A DNA stretch of 53,771 nucleotides from positions 1 through 53,771 of the forward strand of contig JAGBAZ010000010.1 of assembly GCA_018110905.1 (NCBI GenBank). Reading direction: 5' to 3'. This stretch comes from Oscillospiraceae bacterium (GTDB taxonomy: Bacteria; Bacillota; Clostridia; Oscillospirales; Ruminococcaceae). The notes beneath the pieces are model-generated. The model worked only from the letters and a program-made list of their open reading frames with translations, was not told the origin of the DNA and searched no databases. The translations under genes and the position numbers were made by a program. This document shows positions 23,940 through 32,820 of the stretch, in pieces. Every line of letters starts with the position of its first letter. Position 1 is the first letter of the stretch.

Positions 23940-24720
23940 TTTAAAAGGCGTTAAGAAAACTTTCAACCCCGGTTCCATTACAGAGAAAAAAGCCCTTCAG
24001 GGCATTGATTTCCATCTTAATGACGGCGATTTTGTAACCATAATCGGTGGTAACGGCGCAGGAAAATCCACCCTGCTCAATGCAATCGCAGGCGTTTGGC
24101 CCATTGACGAAGGTTCCATTCACCTTGCGGGACAGGACGTAACCGCCGTTCCGGAACACAAAAGAGCCGCCCTTCTCGGCCGCGTTTTCCAGGACCCCAT
24201 GACCGGTACTGCCGCAAACATGCAGATCGAAGAAAACCTTGCTCTTGCTGCCCGCCGCGGTAAAAAACGCGGACTCGGCTGGGAAGTTACCAAAGCAGAA
24301 CGCGAAAAATATCACGACATGCTCGTTTCCCTCGATCTTGGTCTTGAGGACCGCCTTTCCGCAAAAGTCGGACTTCTTTCCGGCGGCCAGCGCCAGGCTC
24401 TTACCCTTATGATGGCAACCATGGTCAAACCCAAACTTCTTCTTCTCGATGAACACACAGCGGCTCTTGACCCGAAAACCGCCGCAAAAGTTCTCGAAAT
24501 CACCGACAAAGTCATCAACGAAAACAAACTTACCGCCCTTATGATTACCCATAACATGAGCGACGCCATCAAGCACGGCAACCGTCTTATTATGATGAAC
24601 GAAGGCAAAATCGTTTATGATGTTTCCGGCGAAGAAAAGAAAAATCTTACCGTTGAAGACCTTATGAAAAAATTCAGCGAAGTGGGCGGACATTTTTCCG
24701 ACCGCGCAATCCTTGGATAA
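23932..24720 (+). CDS. ABC transporter ATP-binding protein (TrpZ-like)
   Basis: 262 aa. Walker A GGNGAGKST, Q loop QDPMTGTAANM, signature LSGGQRQAL, Walker B LLLLDEHTAALDP and the switch His in ITHNMSDA are all present. The Walker B reads DEH where DEP is usual, as in related TrpZ-type ATPases. It overlaps the permease by eight bases with AAAGGAGG inside that gene, so they are coupled. Powers uptake by the transporter encoded here. Confidence 0.93.
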   Translation: MLDLKGVKKTFNPGSITEKKALQGIDFHLNDGDFVTIIGGNGAGKSTLLNAIAGVWPIDEGSIHLAGQDVTAVPEHKRAALLGRVFQDPMTGTAANMQIEENLALAARRGKKRGLGWEVTKAEREKYHDMLVSLDLGLEDRLSAKVGLLSGGQRQALTLMMATMVKPKLLLLDEHTAALDPKTAAKVLEITDKVINENKLTALMITHNMSDAIKHGNRLIMMNEGKIVYDVSGEEKKNLTVEDLMKKFSEVGGHFSDRAILG

Positions 24721-24754
24721 GATCCTTTCATTTTCCTCTATATATTTTCCATAT

Positions 24755-24790
24755 AAAAACCCTGTGCTCAAGAAAGCACAGGGTTTTTAT
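24755..24790 (+). terminator. Intrinsic terminator of the transporter operon
   Basis: AAAAACCCTGTGCT (24755-24768), loop CAAGAA and AGCACAGGGTTTTT (24775-24788). Confidence 0.88.
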
Positions 24791-24904
24791 TTTTTAAAAA
24801 GAAAAATTTAACAATAAATCTCAATTTCACTTTATTTTTAATTTATCTTGTTGTATAATATATACGGATAAGTTTCCCCATCAAAAAATATGGAGGATTT
24901 TAAT

Positions 24905-26077
24905 ATGCAGGAATTTGATTTAAAAACAAAAGTTTATTTCGGCGAAAACGCTCTCGATCATCTTCTTGAAAAAAACAGCAAATGCGCTTTTATTGTCGCG
25001 GACCCTTTTACCGTTAAAAGCGGACTTATAAAACAGGTCACCGACCGTCTTGACGCAACGGATGTTCCTTACCTTATTTATGACGACGTTGTTCCGGACC
25101 CTCCTATGGATAAAGTAATTGTCGGCGTTAAGGAAGCTCTTAACCTTCGTCCCGACTGCATTATGGCTGTCGGCGGCGGCAGCGCAATTGATTTTACCAA
25201 AGCGGTAAAAATGTTTGCCCACAGAGCCGACCCCACTTTTGACCCGCCTTTTGTAGCAATTCCCACCACCAGCGGAACCGGAAGCGAAGTTACCGAAGTT
25301 GCGGTCATCACCGACCCGGAAAAGAAATCCAAATATCCTCTTGTTTCCGAAGAACTTATTGCCGACGTTGCGATTCTTGATGCGGAGCTTGTTAAAACCG
25401 TTCCGAAAACCATCACCGCAGACACCGGTATGGATATCATCACCCATGCAATCGAAGCTTTTGTAAGTACCGGCAACAGCGAATTTTCCGATGCTCTTGC
25501 AGAGCGCGCCATAAAACTTTGCTGCCGCTATCTTTGCCGTTCCTATCTTAACGCAAACGATATGGAAGCCCGCGGCAAAATCCACGTTGCTTCCTGCATG
25601 GCGGGAATGGCCTTTAACGAAGCGGGCCTTGGTCTTAACCACGGAATGGCTCACCAGCTTGGTGCAAGGTTCCATATCCCCCACGGAAGAGCCAACGCAA
25701 TGCTTCTTCCCTGTGTCATCAGCTATAACAGCGACATCACCAATATGACCATTCCGCATGAAAATCTTCCCGCATGTGTTAAAAAATACTGTGAAATCGC
25801 CGCTTCTCTCGGTATTGTAAACTTCAACGAAGTTTCCACCGTTCGTTCTTTCATGAACTATATCAAAATCCTTACCAGAGAAATGGATATGCCCTGCTGC
25901 ATCAAAGATGTGGGCGGAATTACGAAAGAGGAATATTTTGCCGCCATTGACGAAATGGCCGATGCGGCACTTAAAGATGCAACAACACAAACCAACCCCA
26001 GGGTCCCGAAAAAAGAAGACGTTGTTGCAATTTATGAAGCTCTTTGGGATCTTCACCGCGATGACGAAAGATATTGA
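24905..26077 (+). CDS. Iron-containing alcohol dehydrogenase
   Basis: 390 aa, group III NAD(P)-dependent alcohol dehydrogenase. Seen: the nucleotide-binding VGGGSAIDFTKA (about 89-100), TTSGTGSEVT, metal ligands Asp177 and His181 in GMDIITHAIEAF, and His246 and His260 in NHGMAHQLGARFHIPHG. It is closest in feel to 1-propanol/butanol dehydrogenases (PduQ type), suiting a fermenter that reoxidises NADH, but substrate is not fixed. ATG 24905 has GGAGG eight bases upstream. A TATAAT at 24854-24859 is a possible -10 with a poor -35. Single-gene unit. Confidence 0.92.
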   Translation: MQEFDLKTKVYFGENALDHLLEKNSKCAFIVADPFTVKSGLIKQVTDRLDATDVPYLIYDDVVPDPPMDKVIVGVKEALNLRPDCIMAVGGGSAIDFTKAVKMFAHRADPTFDPPFVAIPTTSGTGSEVTEVAVITDPEKKSKYPLVSEELIADVAILDAELVKTVPKTITADTGMDIITHAIEAFVSTGNSEFSDALAERAIKLCCRYLCRSYLNANDMEARGKIHVASCMAGMAFNEAGLGLNHGMAHQLGARFHIPHGRANAMLLPCVISYNSDITNMTIPHENLPACVKKYCEIAASLGIVNFNEVSTVRSFMNYIKILTREMDMPCCIKDVGGITKEEYFAAIDEMADAALKDATTQTNPRVPKKEDVVAIYEALWDLHRDDERY

Positions 26078-26091
26078 TCTTTACAAAAGAA

Positions 26092-26126
26092 AAAGCGCAG
26101 CCTTTTGGCTGCGCTTTATTTTTTTG
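26092..26126. terminator. Intrinsic terminator, bidirectional
   Basis: AAAGCGCAGCC (26092-26102), loop TTTT and GGCTGCGCTTT (26107-26117), with a T tract on the plus strand and A residues before it. Confidence 0.9.
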
Positions 26127-26130
26127 TTTT

Positions 26131-28146
26131 TTAAGGAACAAGAATCTCCGTTTCAGGTGTGTTTCCGGTTTCCGTTCCGAAATAATACTGAAGGATCTCT
26201 TTTGCAACCGGTGCAGCGGTGTAACCCTGCCAGCCTTTTTCGATAATTACCGCAATGGCAATTTCCGGGTCGTCCGCCGGAGCAAAGCAGATAAATGTAC
26301 TGTTAACGGTTTTTGTTGTGGTCTGGGGGGTACCGGTTTTGGAGGCAACTTTCATTCCAAAATCTCCCCATACAAAACCGGAAGAATCCTGGGAAGACTG
26401 GAGCATTCCGGAAAGAACGGTTTCGTAAGTGTATTCGGTCATCTGCATATCCGAAAGAATTTCGATCGGGGTTTCGTAAAGGACTTCGCTGAAATCATGG
26501 GAGTTTATGGATTTTACAAAATGGGCGTTGACCCTTATCCCTTTGTTTGCAATCGTTGCGACATAGTTTGCCATCTGTATCGGGGAGAAAAGGCTGTAGC
26601 CCTGGCCTATGGAAGCCTGGAGAACGTCGCCGTGATACCAGTTTATTCCGTTATCGGAAGCCCAGTCCGGGTTGGAAACCTGGCCGATACGCTCTTTTAT
26701 CTCAACACCGGTCGGCTCGCCAAGACCGTAATAATAGGCATATTGGCGGATATTATCAATACCCATGATTCTTCCTATCTCGTAGAAAAAGATGTTGCAG
26801 GAATAACCGAGGGCATGACGGACATTTATTCTTCCATGGTTGCCAAGGCAAGTCGGCTGATAGTCCGTAAAATAGGTGTAAACATGCTGGCAGTCAACTG
26901 TGCTCCTTGCGGTTATATTTTCAAGCTGAAGAGCGGCGGTTGCAACAACCGGCTTGAAAGTTGAACCGGGGGCATAAAGACCCTCCGCGGCTCTGTTGAA
27001 AAGCGGAGTGTATTCCGTTGCAAGAAGTTCGGAATAATCTTCATAGTAGGTCGAAAGGTTATAGGAAGGATAGTTTGCCGCCGCAAGAATTTCTCCGGTT
27101 CCGACTTTAATAACAACGGCAACGCCGCCTTCGGATTCTTTACCTTTTCCGGCTTCGGCGGTGTTTCTGAGGTTAAGGATCTGTTTTTCAAGAGCATTGT
27201 ATGTAACACGCTGAAGGTCCATATCGATTGTTGAAACAACCGTTGCGCCGGGAATTGCTTCTTCAATTATCTCTTCGCTTATGATTTCGCCTTCGGCATC
27301 ATAAGTGATCTTCATTTTTCCGTCTTTGCCTTTAAGAGTGCTTTCGAAGGCGGATTCAAGGCCGCTTTTACCTATGATATCGTTCATTCCGTAAACGGTT
27401 TTATCAAGGTTTGCGTATTCTTCCTCATAAATAATGCCTGTAAGACCTATTATATGGGGCGCAACGTCACCGTTGGGATAACTCCTGCTGTAGCTTTCGG
27501 TTATATCAACACCCTGGAAATAATAACTGTGCTCGCTGATTATGTTTATGGTTACGGAAGAAACGTCCTTTGCAAAAGTATATGGGGTCATATAGTTATA
27601 ACCGACCCTGTCCATCTCATAACGGACCCCCGCAACCTTGCGGAAATCCTCGTCGCTCATTTCCTCAAGGCCATATTTTTCCTTAAGGCGGAAAACAACA
27701 TCTTCCGCGGAGGCAAATTCCGCAAGGTCAAGGTGTTTGCGAAGTCTTGTTCTTGCGGTTTCCGTTCCGGTATATTCAAAGGGAGCTTCCTTTGAAATGG
27801 GAAGATTGTCTATCCATTCTTCGCCGTTTTCTTCAAGAATCGAAATAAGTTCAAGGATAACGGAGTTTTCGGAATCTTTTACAATATTGTTTTTGTCAAA
27901 GGTAATGTCATAACAAACAACGTTTGTTGCAAGGGGTCTTCCGTAACGGTCAACAATATCGCCTCTTCCGGCTTCGATGGTTTTTGTCACCGAATAGCCT
28001 TCTGTAAGATAGGAACGATAGGATTCGCCTTCCACTATCTGCATTGTCATAAGGCGGATTATAAAAATCAACGCAACAAGAATAACTACCGTTACAGCAA
28101 TTGCCTGTCTGGTCTTTGAAACATTAAGTTCCTTGTTTTCGGCCAA
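26131..28146 (-). CDS. mrdA: Penicillin-binding protein 2 (elongasome transpeptidase)
   Basis: 671 aa. One N-terminal membrane anchor (about 14-34), a dimerisation region with RGDIVDRYGRPLA, and a class B transpeptidase domain with Ser395-TFK398 (APGSTFKP), SCN at 449-451 and KTG at 603-605. It crosslinks lateral wall peptidoglycan outside the membrane. The start is TTG 28146, with AAGGAGG ten bases upstream. It is the last gene of mreB-mreC-mreD-mrdA. No RodA gene is next to it. Confidence 0.95.
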   Translation of the reverse strand: MAENKELNVSKTRQAIAVTVVILVALIFIIRLMTMQIVEGESYRSYLTEGYSVTKTIEAGRGDIVDRYGRPLATNVVCYDITFDKNNIVKDSENSVILELISILEENGEEWIDNLPISKEAPFEYTGTETARTRLRKHLDLAEFASAEDVVFRLKEKYGLEEMSDEDFRKVAGVRYEMDRVGYNYMTPYTFAKDVSSVTINIISEHSYYFQGVDITESYSRSYPNGDVAPHIIGLTGIIYEEEYANLDKTVYGMNDIIGKSGLESAFESTLKGKDGKMKITYDAEGEIISEEIIEEAIPGATVVSTIDMDLQRVTYNALEKQILNLRNTAEAGKGKESEGGVAVVIKVGTGEILAAANYPSYNLSTYYEDYSELLATEYTPLFNRAAEGLYAPGSTFKPVVATAALQLENITARSTVDCQHVYTYFTDYQPTCLGNHGRINVRHALGYSCNIFFYEIGRIMGIDNIRQYAYYYGLGEPTGVEIKERIGQVSNPDWASDNGINWYHGDVLQASIGQGYSLFSPIQMANYVATIANKGIRVNAHFVKSINSHDFSEVLYETPIEILSDMQMTEYTYETVLSGMLQSSQDSSGFVWGDFGMKVASKTGTPQTTTKTVNSTFICFAPADDPEIAIAVIIEKGWQGYTAAPVAKEILQYYFGTETGNTPETEILVP

Positions 28147-28186
28147 AAAATCCGCCTCCTTTCAATAAAATCAGCTTTTCAATATT

Positions 28187-28711
28187 TTATTCCTTTGCGG
28201 TTTCCGGTTCGAATTTTTTATGGAGCCAGCGGAACAGCAGGCAGAACGGAAAAGAAAAAATTGAAGTGAAAACAACCTGCGGTGCAATTTCGGTATAGAA
28301 GAACGGAGAAAGTTCTTCGTATCCATAGAGTATAAAACCAAAGAAATATTCCAGAGCGGAGCGTGAAAAAGCCGCCGCAAGGCAAAGAAGCATTATATTC
28401 ATTGTGCTTCTTCTGAAAATATAAATTGTGGCAAGCCCGGCCGCAACACAGAACAAAAGGAACAAAAGGGCGTTGAACCCAAAAACGGTTTCGGAACCGC
28501 TGTCGCAGAAAATTCCGAAGAAAAAGCCAAAAAGCCCACCGGCGAACTCGCCTTCATAAACGGCGATGCAAATGCAGGCAGGCAAAACAAGAATCGGCTT
28601 TATTCCGTAAAAATCAAAAAGGCCCGGGGTTGTCTGGAGGATATACGCCGCAAAAACAATTACGGCATATACAAAAAATTTCATTATCTTTCTGCGGAGA
28701 TACTTTGTCAT
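28187..28711 (-). CDS. mreD: Rod shape-determining protein MreD
   Basis: 174 aa, about five membrane segments and a basic C-terminal end. The central GGLFGFFFGIFCDSGSETVFG fits MreD, where a short Gly/Phe-rich loop with Asp is common. Sequence is poorly conserved in this family, so position between mreC and mrdA is the main evidence. Its ATGA overlaps the mreC stop by four bases. Confidence 0.88.
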   Translation of the reverse strand: MTKYLRRKIMKFFVYAVIVFAAYILQTTPGLFDFYGIKPILVLPACICIAVYEGEFAGGLFGFFFGIFCDSGSETVFGFNALLFLLFCVAAGLATIYIFRRSTMNIMLLCLAAAFSRSALEYFFGFILYGYEELSPFFYTEIAPQVVFTSIFSFPFCLLFRWLHKKFEPETAKE

Positions 28712-29601
28712 TCGGTTTCGCCGCCTTCCTCGGGAAGAGTTTCGGAAGAATCGGAATATCCTTTTGACTGTCCGTTAAACGATTTTATAACAAGAACATC
28801 CGTTACGTTTTCAATATCCGCAGAAGGGGATATCACCGCGGTAAGCGAAAGACCGCTTGAATCAACTTCGATGGATTTTACCGTTCCGACCGGAAGGTCT
28901 TTCGGAAAAACTCCGCCGATTCCTGAGGTTACAATAAGGTTGCCGTTTGCAATTCCGCTTTCTTTCGGAAGATATTTAAGTTTGCAAAGGCCTTCGGAAG
29001 AAAGACTTATATCACCGGTTATAATTCCCGAATCTCGGGTGGAAATATCGTAAACGCCGGCTTCCACGGAAATATCAAGAATTGTACGGACATGGGAATA
29101 GGTAAGGCCAACTTCCCAGACTATTCCGACAAGGCCGTCTGCTGTTATAACCGGGTCGGCAGCTTCAACGCCGTGAATGCTTCCTTTATCAATGGTAAAC
29201 GAATAAAAGCGGTTCGTGGAATCTCGGCCTATGACCGTTGCAGGTTCAAATTCATAGTCGGGGTTAGTTTCCTTAAGTCCGAGGAAGGAACGGAACTGTT
29301 CGTTTTCGCGTTTTTTCTGTTCGTAGTCGATAAGTTTTTCGTTTGCAAGGCGAAGTTCCTCTTCAAGTTCCTGAACACGGAGATAGTTTTCTTCCGCATT
29401 TGCAAAACGGTCAAGAAATCCGCTTACGGATTCCGTGATTCCGGAACTTATTTTAAGAAAAGGCTGGGAAATTACAGAAGCCGCCTGGGAAAGAAAAACT
29501 TCTGCGCTTCCGGAAGCAGCGGCGCGGATCATTATTGCCACCGCGAAAACTGCAAGGGCGCAAAGAACTTTAAAATACCAGCTTTTGAAAAATTTCTGCA
29601 T
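28708..29601 (-). CDS. mreC: Rod shape-determining protein MreC
   Basis: 297 aa: an N-terminal membrane segment (about 11-30), a coiled coil (about 64-105, AEENYLRVQELEEELRLANE and on) and the two beta-barrel domain (ATVIGRDSTNRFYSFTIDKG; GLVGIVWEVGLTYSHVRTI). It is the outside scaffold linking MreB to PBP2. ATG 29601 is chosen over earlier in-frame codons because it gives the standard short cytoplasmic tail and has GGGGGTG upstream. It follows mreB by 92 bases. Confidence 0.93.
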   Translation of the reverse strand: MQKFFKSWYFKVLCALAVFAVAIMIRAAASGSAEVFLSQAASVISQPFLKISSGITESVSGFLDRFANAEENYLRVQELEEELRLANEKLIDYEQKKRENEQFRSFLGLKETNPDYEFEPATVIGRDSTNRFYSFTIDKGSIHGVEAADPVITADGLVGIVWEVGLTYSHVRTILDISVEAGVYDISTRDSGIITGDISLSSEGLCKLKYLPKESGIANGNLIVTSGIGGVFPKDLPVGTVKSIEVDSSGLSLTAVISPSADIENVTDVLVIKSFNGQSKGYSDSSETLPEEGGETE

Positions 29602-29639
29602 TGGTGCGCCGCACCCCCTTTCGTAAAAATAAAAATCAT

Positions 29640-29668
29640 GGAGGATCCGTTTTAAAAGCGGTTCCTCC
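29640..29668 (-). terminator. Imperfect hairpin with T tract between mreB and mreC
   Basis: On the minus strand GGAGGAACCGCTTTT pairs with the following AAAACGGATCCTCC with one or two mismatches, then ATGATTTTTATTTTT. Probably a partial terminator or RNA-processing site that raises MreB over MreC. Confidence 0.5.
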
Positions 29669-29693
29669 ATGAACGGATCAGCTTTGCTAATTA

Positions 29694-30725
29694 TCAGCCA
29701 AGGCGGCGTTCACTGTCGGAAACAACCTCTTTAAGAAGATCGATGTTGTCAAGAACTTCGCCGGCACCTGCTGCAACGCAGTCAAGGGCGTTTTCGGCAA
29801 TATAAACGGGCATTCCGGTTTCTTTGCTGATAAGTTTATCAATGTTGTGGAGAAGGCTTCCGCCGCCGGTAAGGGTTATTCCGTGGTCGATGATATCCGC
29901 GGAAAGTTCAGGCGGGGTGCGTTCAAGGGTGGATTTGATTGCGTCCATAATGGAAGAAAGCGGATCGGAAAGAGCGTCGCGGATTTCTTCGCTGGTGATG
30001 AACATGTTTTTGGGAAGACCGTCAACAAGGTTACGGCCTTTGATTTCCATTTCAAGTTCTTCTTCAAAGGGGAATGCGGAACCGATGGTCATTTTGATAG
30101 CTTCGGCACTGCGTTCACCGATAAGAAGATTATATTTTCTCTTGATGTAGGAAATGATAGCTGCATCAAATTCGTCGCCGCCGACGCGGACGGATTTGGA
30201 AGCTACGATACCGCCGAGAGAGATAACGGCAACTTCGGAAGTGCCGCCGCCGATATCTACGACCATGCTTCCGCATGCTTCTGCAACGGGAAGACCTGCG
30301 CCGATAGCTGCAGCCATGGGTTCTTCGATGATATGTACCTGGCGTGCGCCGGCTTTCATTGCTGCTTCGCGAACTGCTCTGCGTTCAACTTCGGTTACGC
30401 CGGAAGGAATGCAGATAACAACTCTCGGTCTTGCAAAAATGGAACCGTTGAAAATTTTCTTGATGAAAATCTGGAGCATGGAAGCCGCGATATCAAAGTC
30501 TGCAATAACGCCGTCTTTAAGCGGTCTTACTGCAACAATGGAACCGGGGGTACGGCCGATAACTTCTTTTGCTTCCTGGCCAACGTAGCGGACAGTGTCG
30601 GTGCGGGTATCTACCGCAACAACGGAAGGTTCGCGCATGATAATGCCCTTGCCTTTGGAAAAAATGAGAGTATTTGCGGTACCGAGGTCGATACCTATAT
30701 CCTGATTGAAAAAGCTGAAATTCAT
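29694..30725 (-). CDS. mreB: Rod shape-determining protein MreB (bacterial actin)
   Basis: 343 aa. Actin-fold phosphate loops [11 protein letters not shown] (about 9-19) and [18 protein letters not shown] (about 154-171), with the adenosine-binding [12 protein letters not shown] (about 287-298). It polymerises under the membrane to direct wall synthesis. ATG 30725 has GGGGAG upstream. First gene of the mre-mrdA operon, with a good promoter at 30779-30807. Confidence 0.97.
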   Translation of the reverse strand: MNFSFFNQDIGIDLGTANTLIFSKGKGIIMREPSVVAVDTRTDTVRYVGQEAKEVIGRTPGSIVAVRPLKDGVIADFDIAASMLQIFIKKIFNGSIFARPRVVICIPSGVTEVERRAVREAAMKAGARQVHIIEEPMAAAIGAGLPVAEACGSMVVDIGGGTSEVAVISLGGIVASKSVRVGGDEFDAAIISYIKRKYNLLIGERSAEAIKMTIGSAFPFEEELEMEIKGRNLVDGLPKNMFITSEEIRDALSDPLSSIMDAIKSTLERTPPELSADIIDHGITLTGGGSLLHNIDKLISKETGMPVYIAENALDCVAAGAGEVLDNIDLLKEVVSDSERRLG

Positions 30726-30778
30726 TGATAAATGCTCCCCTTTCGAGCGGTGTGTTTCGTTTTTGTCAATATATAATT

Positions 30779-30807
30779 ATTATACTTGTGAACAAGATTA
30801 AAAGCAA
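30779..30807 (-). promoter_or_regulatory. Promoter of the mreB operon
   Basis: Minus strand TTGCTT (30807-30802), 17-base spacer, TATAAT (30784-30779). Confidence 0.75.
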
Positions 30808-30843
30808 TGAGGCAATTGTGAAAAAACTGTAAAACTTGGCTTG

Positions 30844-31254
30844 TTAAAGCAAAATTCCCGCATCCGCAAGCATATCCGCAAGGGTTGTGGAATCCACAAC
30901 GGAATCAACCGCGTCCTGGATGCGTTTATAAAGACCAAAGGTCACACAGCCATCGGAACGGTCACAACCGCTTTCGCAGCATTCGACCGGCGCAATTGTT
31001 CCTTCCGCAGCGCGAAGAATATCACCCGCGGTAATTTCAGAAGCAGGACGGGTAAGAATATATCCGCCCTGAGCACCGCGAATGCTTTTAACAAGTCCTG
31101 CTTTTGAAAGAGGGCTTATTATCTGCTCAAGATATTTTTCGCTTATGTTCTGCCGTTTTGCAATTTCTTTTACCGGAACAGGTCTTTCGCCGCCTTCTGT
31201 GGCAAGGTCGAGCATAAGCCTGAGGCCGTAACGGCCTTTTGTGGAAATCATCAT
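30844..31254 (-). CDS. Rrf2 family transcriptional regulator
   Basis: 136 aa. The opening ISTKGRYGLRLMLDLA, the helix-turn-helix VPVKEIAKRQNISEKYLEQI and the SIRGAQGGYIL wing are standard Rrf2. Cys92, Cys93, Cys97 and Cys103 cluster (CCESGCDRSDGC) where IscR and NsrR bind an Fe-S cluster, so a cluster or thiol sensor is likely, unlike CymR-type members. It is a single gene, with promoter at 31303-31331. Targets are not shown; possible ones are cysteine or Fe-S genes elsewhere. Confidence 0.9.
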   Translation of the reverse strand: MMISTKGRYGLRLMLDLATEGGERPVPVKEIAKRQNISEKYLEQIISPLSKAGLVKSIRGAQGGYILTRPASEITAGDILRAAEGTIAPVECCESGCDRSDGCVTFGLYKRIQDAVDSVVDSTTLADMLADAGILL

Positions 31255-31302
31255 AGCATAAAATCCTTTATATAATATAATAAATAATATTTAAAGCAAT
31301 TA

Positions 31303-31331
31303 ATTATAACACAAGAGTCAATTCATAGCAA
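31303..31331 (-). promoter_or_regulatory. Promoter of the Rrf2 gene
   Basis: Minus strand TTGCTA (31331-31326), 17-base spacer, TATAAT (31308-31303). The AT-rich 31262-31300 after it may hold an operator, but I see no clear repeat. Confidence 0.65.
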
Positions 31332-31390
31332 GATGCAGGGAAATAAATTTAATAAAATATTAAAAAATCTTTTGTTTTTTGCGTTTTTAT

Positions 31391-31420
31391 AAAAAAACGG
31401 GCAGGAAACCTGCCCGAAAA
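31391..31420 (-). terminator. Intrinsic terminator of ispD-ispF
   Basis: CGGGCAGG (31398-31405), loop AAA and CCTGCCCG (31409-31416), with seven T on the minus strand. Confidence 0.88.
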
Positions 31421-31423
31421 TTT

Positions 31424-31891
31424 TTATTTTTCCAAAAGAACCACCGCGTGAGCACCGATCCCTTCGCCGCGAAGGCCAAGGCCTTCCTCGGTTGTTGCTT
31501 TAATATTTACATTTTCGATATCCGTGCTCAAAGCTTCTGCCAAAACCTTTTTCATAGGATAAATAAACGGCTTGAGCATCGGCTTTTCCGCAATTACCGT
31601 GCAATCAAGATTGCCGACATGATATCCCATGCTCAAAACTTCGGCATAGACGTTTTTAAGAAGATCAATGCTGTTCGCGCCCTCGTATTTCGGGTCGCAA
31701 TCCGGAAAACGAGTTCCGATATCCGGAAGGGCAAGCGCACCCAAAAGCGCATCCGCCACCGCATGAGCAAGAACGTCCGCGTCCGAATGTCCGAGAAGAC
31801 CTTTTTCATAAGGAATCTGCATTCCGCCGAGAATAAGGCTGCGTCCGGGAACAAGTCTGTGCACATCGTAACCGTGACCTATCCTAATCAT
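31424..31891 (-). CDS. ispF: 2-C-methyl-D-erythritol 2,4-cyclodiphosphate synthase
   Basis: 155 aa. MEP pathway enzyme making the cyclic diphosphate. Seen: RIGHGYDVHRL with metal ligands Asp9 and His11, LLGHSDADVLAHAVADALLGA and the closing TTEEGLGLRGEGIGAHAVVLL. The ATG overlaps the ispD stop by four bases. With ispD it provides isoprenoid precursors, needed for undecaprenyl phosphate of the wall. Confidence 0.96.
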   Translation of the reverse strand: MIRIGHGYDVHRLVPGRSLILGGMQIPYEKGLLGHSDADVLAHAVADALLGALALPDIGTRFPDCDPKYEGANSIDLLKNVYAEVLSMGYHVGNLDCTVIAEKPMLKPFIYPMKKVLAEALSTDIENVNIKATTEEGLGLRGEGIGAHAVVLLEK

Positions 31892-32613
31892 TCAGAATCC
31901 CTTCCTTTCAAAAGCGCTTCGGCAATAAGAATATCCTCCGGAGAAGTAATTTTTATGTTGTATTTTTTCCCGGGAGTAAGAAAAACTTTTCTTGCGTCGT
32001 TTTCAAAAATCCTGCTGTCGTCGGTCCAGTCGGAAAGTTCACGAAAAGCTCTTTCCATTGCGGATTTATAGATGTTTATGTCAAAAATCTGAGGGGTCTG
32101 GGCCGCAAAAAGTTTTTCCCTTGCGGGGGTATATTCCACAAATCCGTTCTTTTTCCCGTATTTTATGGTATCCGTTACCGGAACAGCAAGAACAGCTCCG
32201 CCGCAGCAAAAAGCATCATGGGCGCAGCGGCTTATATCTTCCGGCAGAACAAGGGGTCTTGCGCCGTCGTGGATGGCGACAAAATCCGCTTCGGCGGAAA
32301 CGGCAAGAACCCCGTTTTTGACGGATTCCGCCCTTGTTGCGCCGCCGGGAACAACGGTTTTCAGTTTTGAAATTTTATATTCTTCGGATAGTTTTTTGAT
32401 TTCTTCAATGGAAGTTTCCTTCGTTACAACAACGATTTCCGAAACATCTTCACAGTTTTCGTAAGCAAGAAGGCTTCTTGCAACAACCGGAATTCCCGCA
32501 ACAGGCATAAAAATTTTATCGCCGCCGCCCATTCTTACGGAACTTCCGGCGGCAACAATTACCGCGCTTAAAAAAGGTTTTGAAAAAAGGCTCGGTTCAA
32601 AAAATTCTTCCAT
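31888..32613 (-). CDS. ispD: 2-C-methyl-D-erythritol 4-phosphate cytidylyltransferase
   Basis: 241 aa. MEP pathway enzyme coupling CTP and MEP. The nucleotide loop VIVAAGSSVRMGGGDK (Lys33), GGATRAESVKNG and HDGARPLV are typical. About 13 residues before the first strand (EEFFEPSLFSK) are extra relative to most IspD, but the ATG at 32613 has GGAGGT upstream and no closer start has a ribosome site. Operon with ispF. Confidence 0.95.
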   Translation of the reverse strand: MEEFFEPSLFSKPFLSAVIVAAGSSVRMGGGDKIFMPVAGIPVVARSLLAYENCEDVSEIVVVTKETSIEEIKKLSEEYKISKLKTVVPGGATRAESVKNGVLAVSAEADFVAIHDGARPLVLPEDISRCAHDAFCCGGAVLAVPVTDTIKYGKKNGFVEYTPAREKLFAAQTPQIFDINIYKSAMERAFRELSDWTDDSRIFENDARKVFLTPGKKYNIKITSPEDILIAEALLKGRDSE

Positions 32614-32637
32614 TGATAAACCTCCTTTACAATTTAC

Positions 32638-32700
32638 CTCCCTTGTCAGAGGGAGAGGGGACCGTTGCCGCAGGCACGGTGGAGGGATTCTTTCAAGAAC
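32638..32700. repeat. Intergenic palindromic repeat
   Basis: CCTCCCTTGTCAGAGGGAG hairpin, then CCGTTGCCGCAGGCACGG and TGGAGGGATTCTTTC. Same family as the elements at 9694 and 49183. The stretch 32614-32756 has no gene. Confidence 0.7.
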
Positions 32701-32756
32701 CCGTTTTTACATCCTTATAATACCACAAATCAAGCCTTTTGAAAAGAAAAACCCGT

Positions 32757-32785
32757 TTGACAATATCTGCTCCAATGGGTATAAT
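32757..32785 (+). promoter_or_regulatory. Consensus promoter of tmk
   Basis: TTGACA (32757-32762) and TATAAT (32780-32785), both perfect, with a 17-base spacer. Confidence 0.92.
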
Positions 32786-32820
32786 TATTTGCAGAACAGC
32801 CGAAAGGAGCGTTTTTTATT

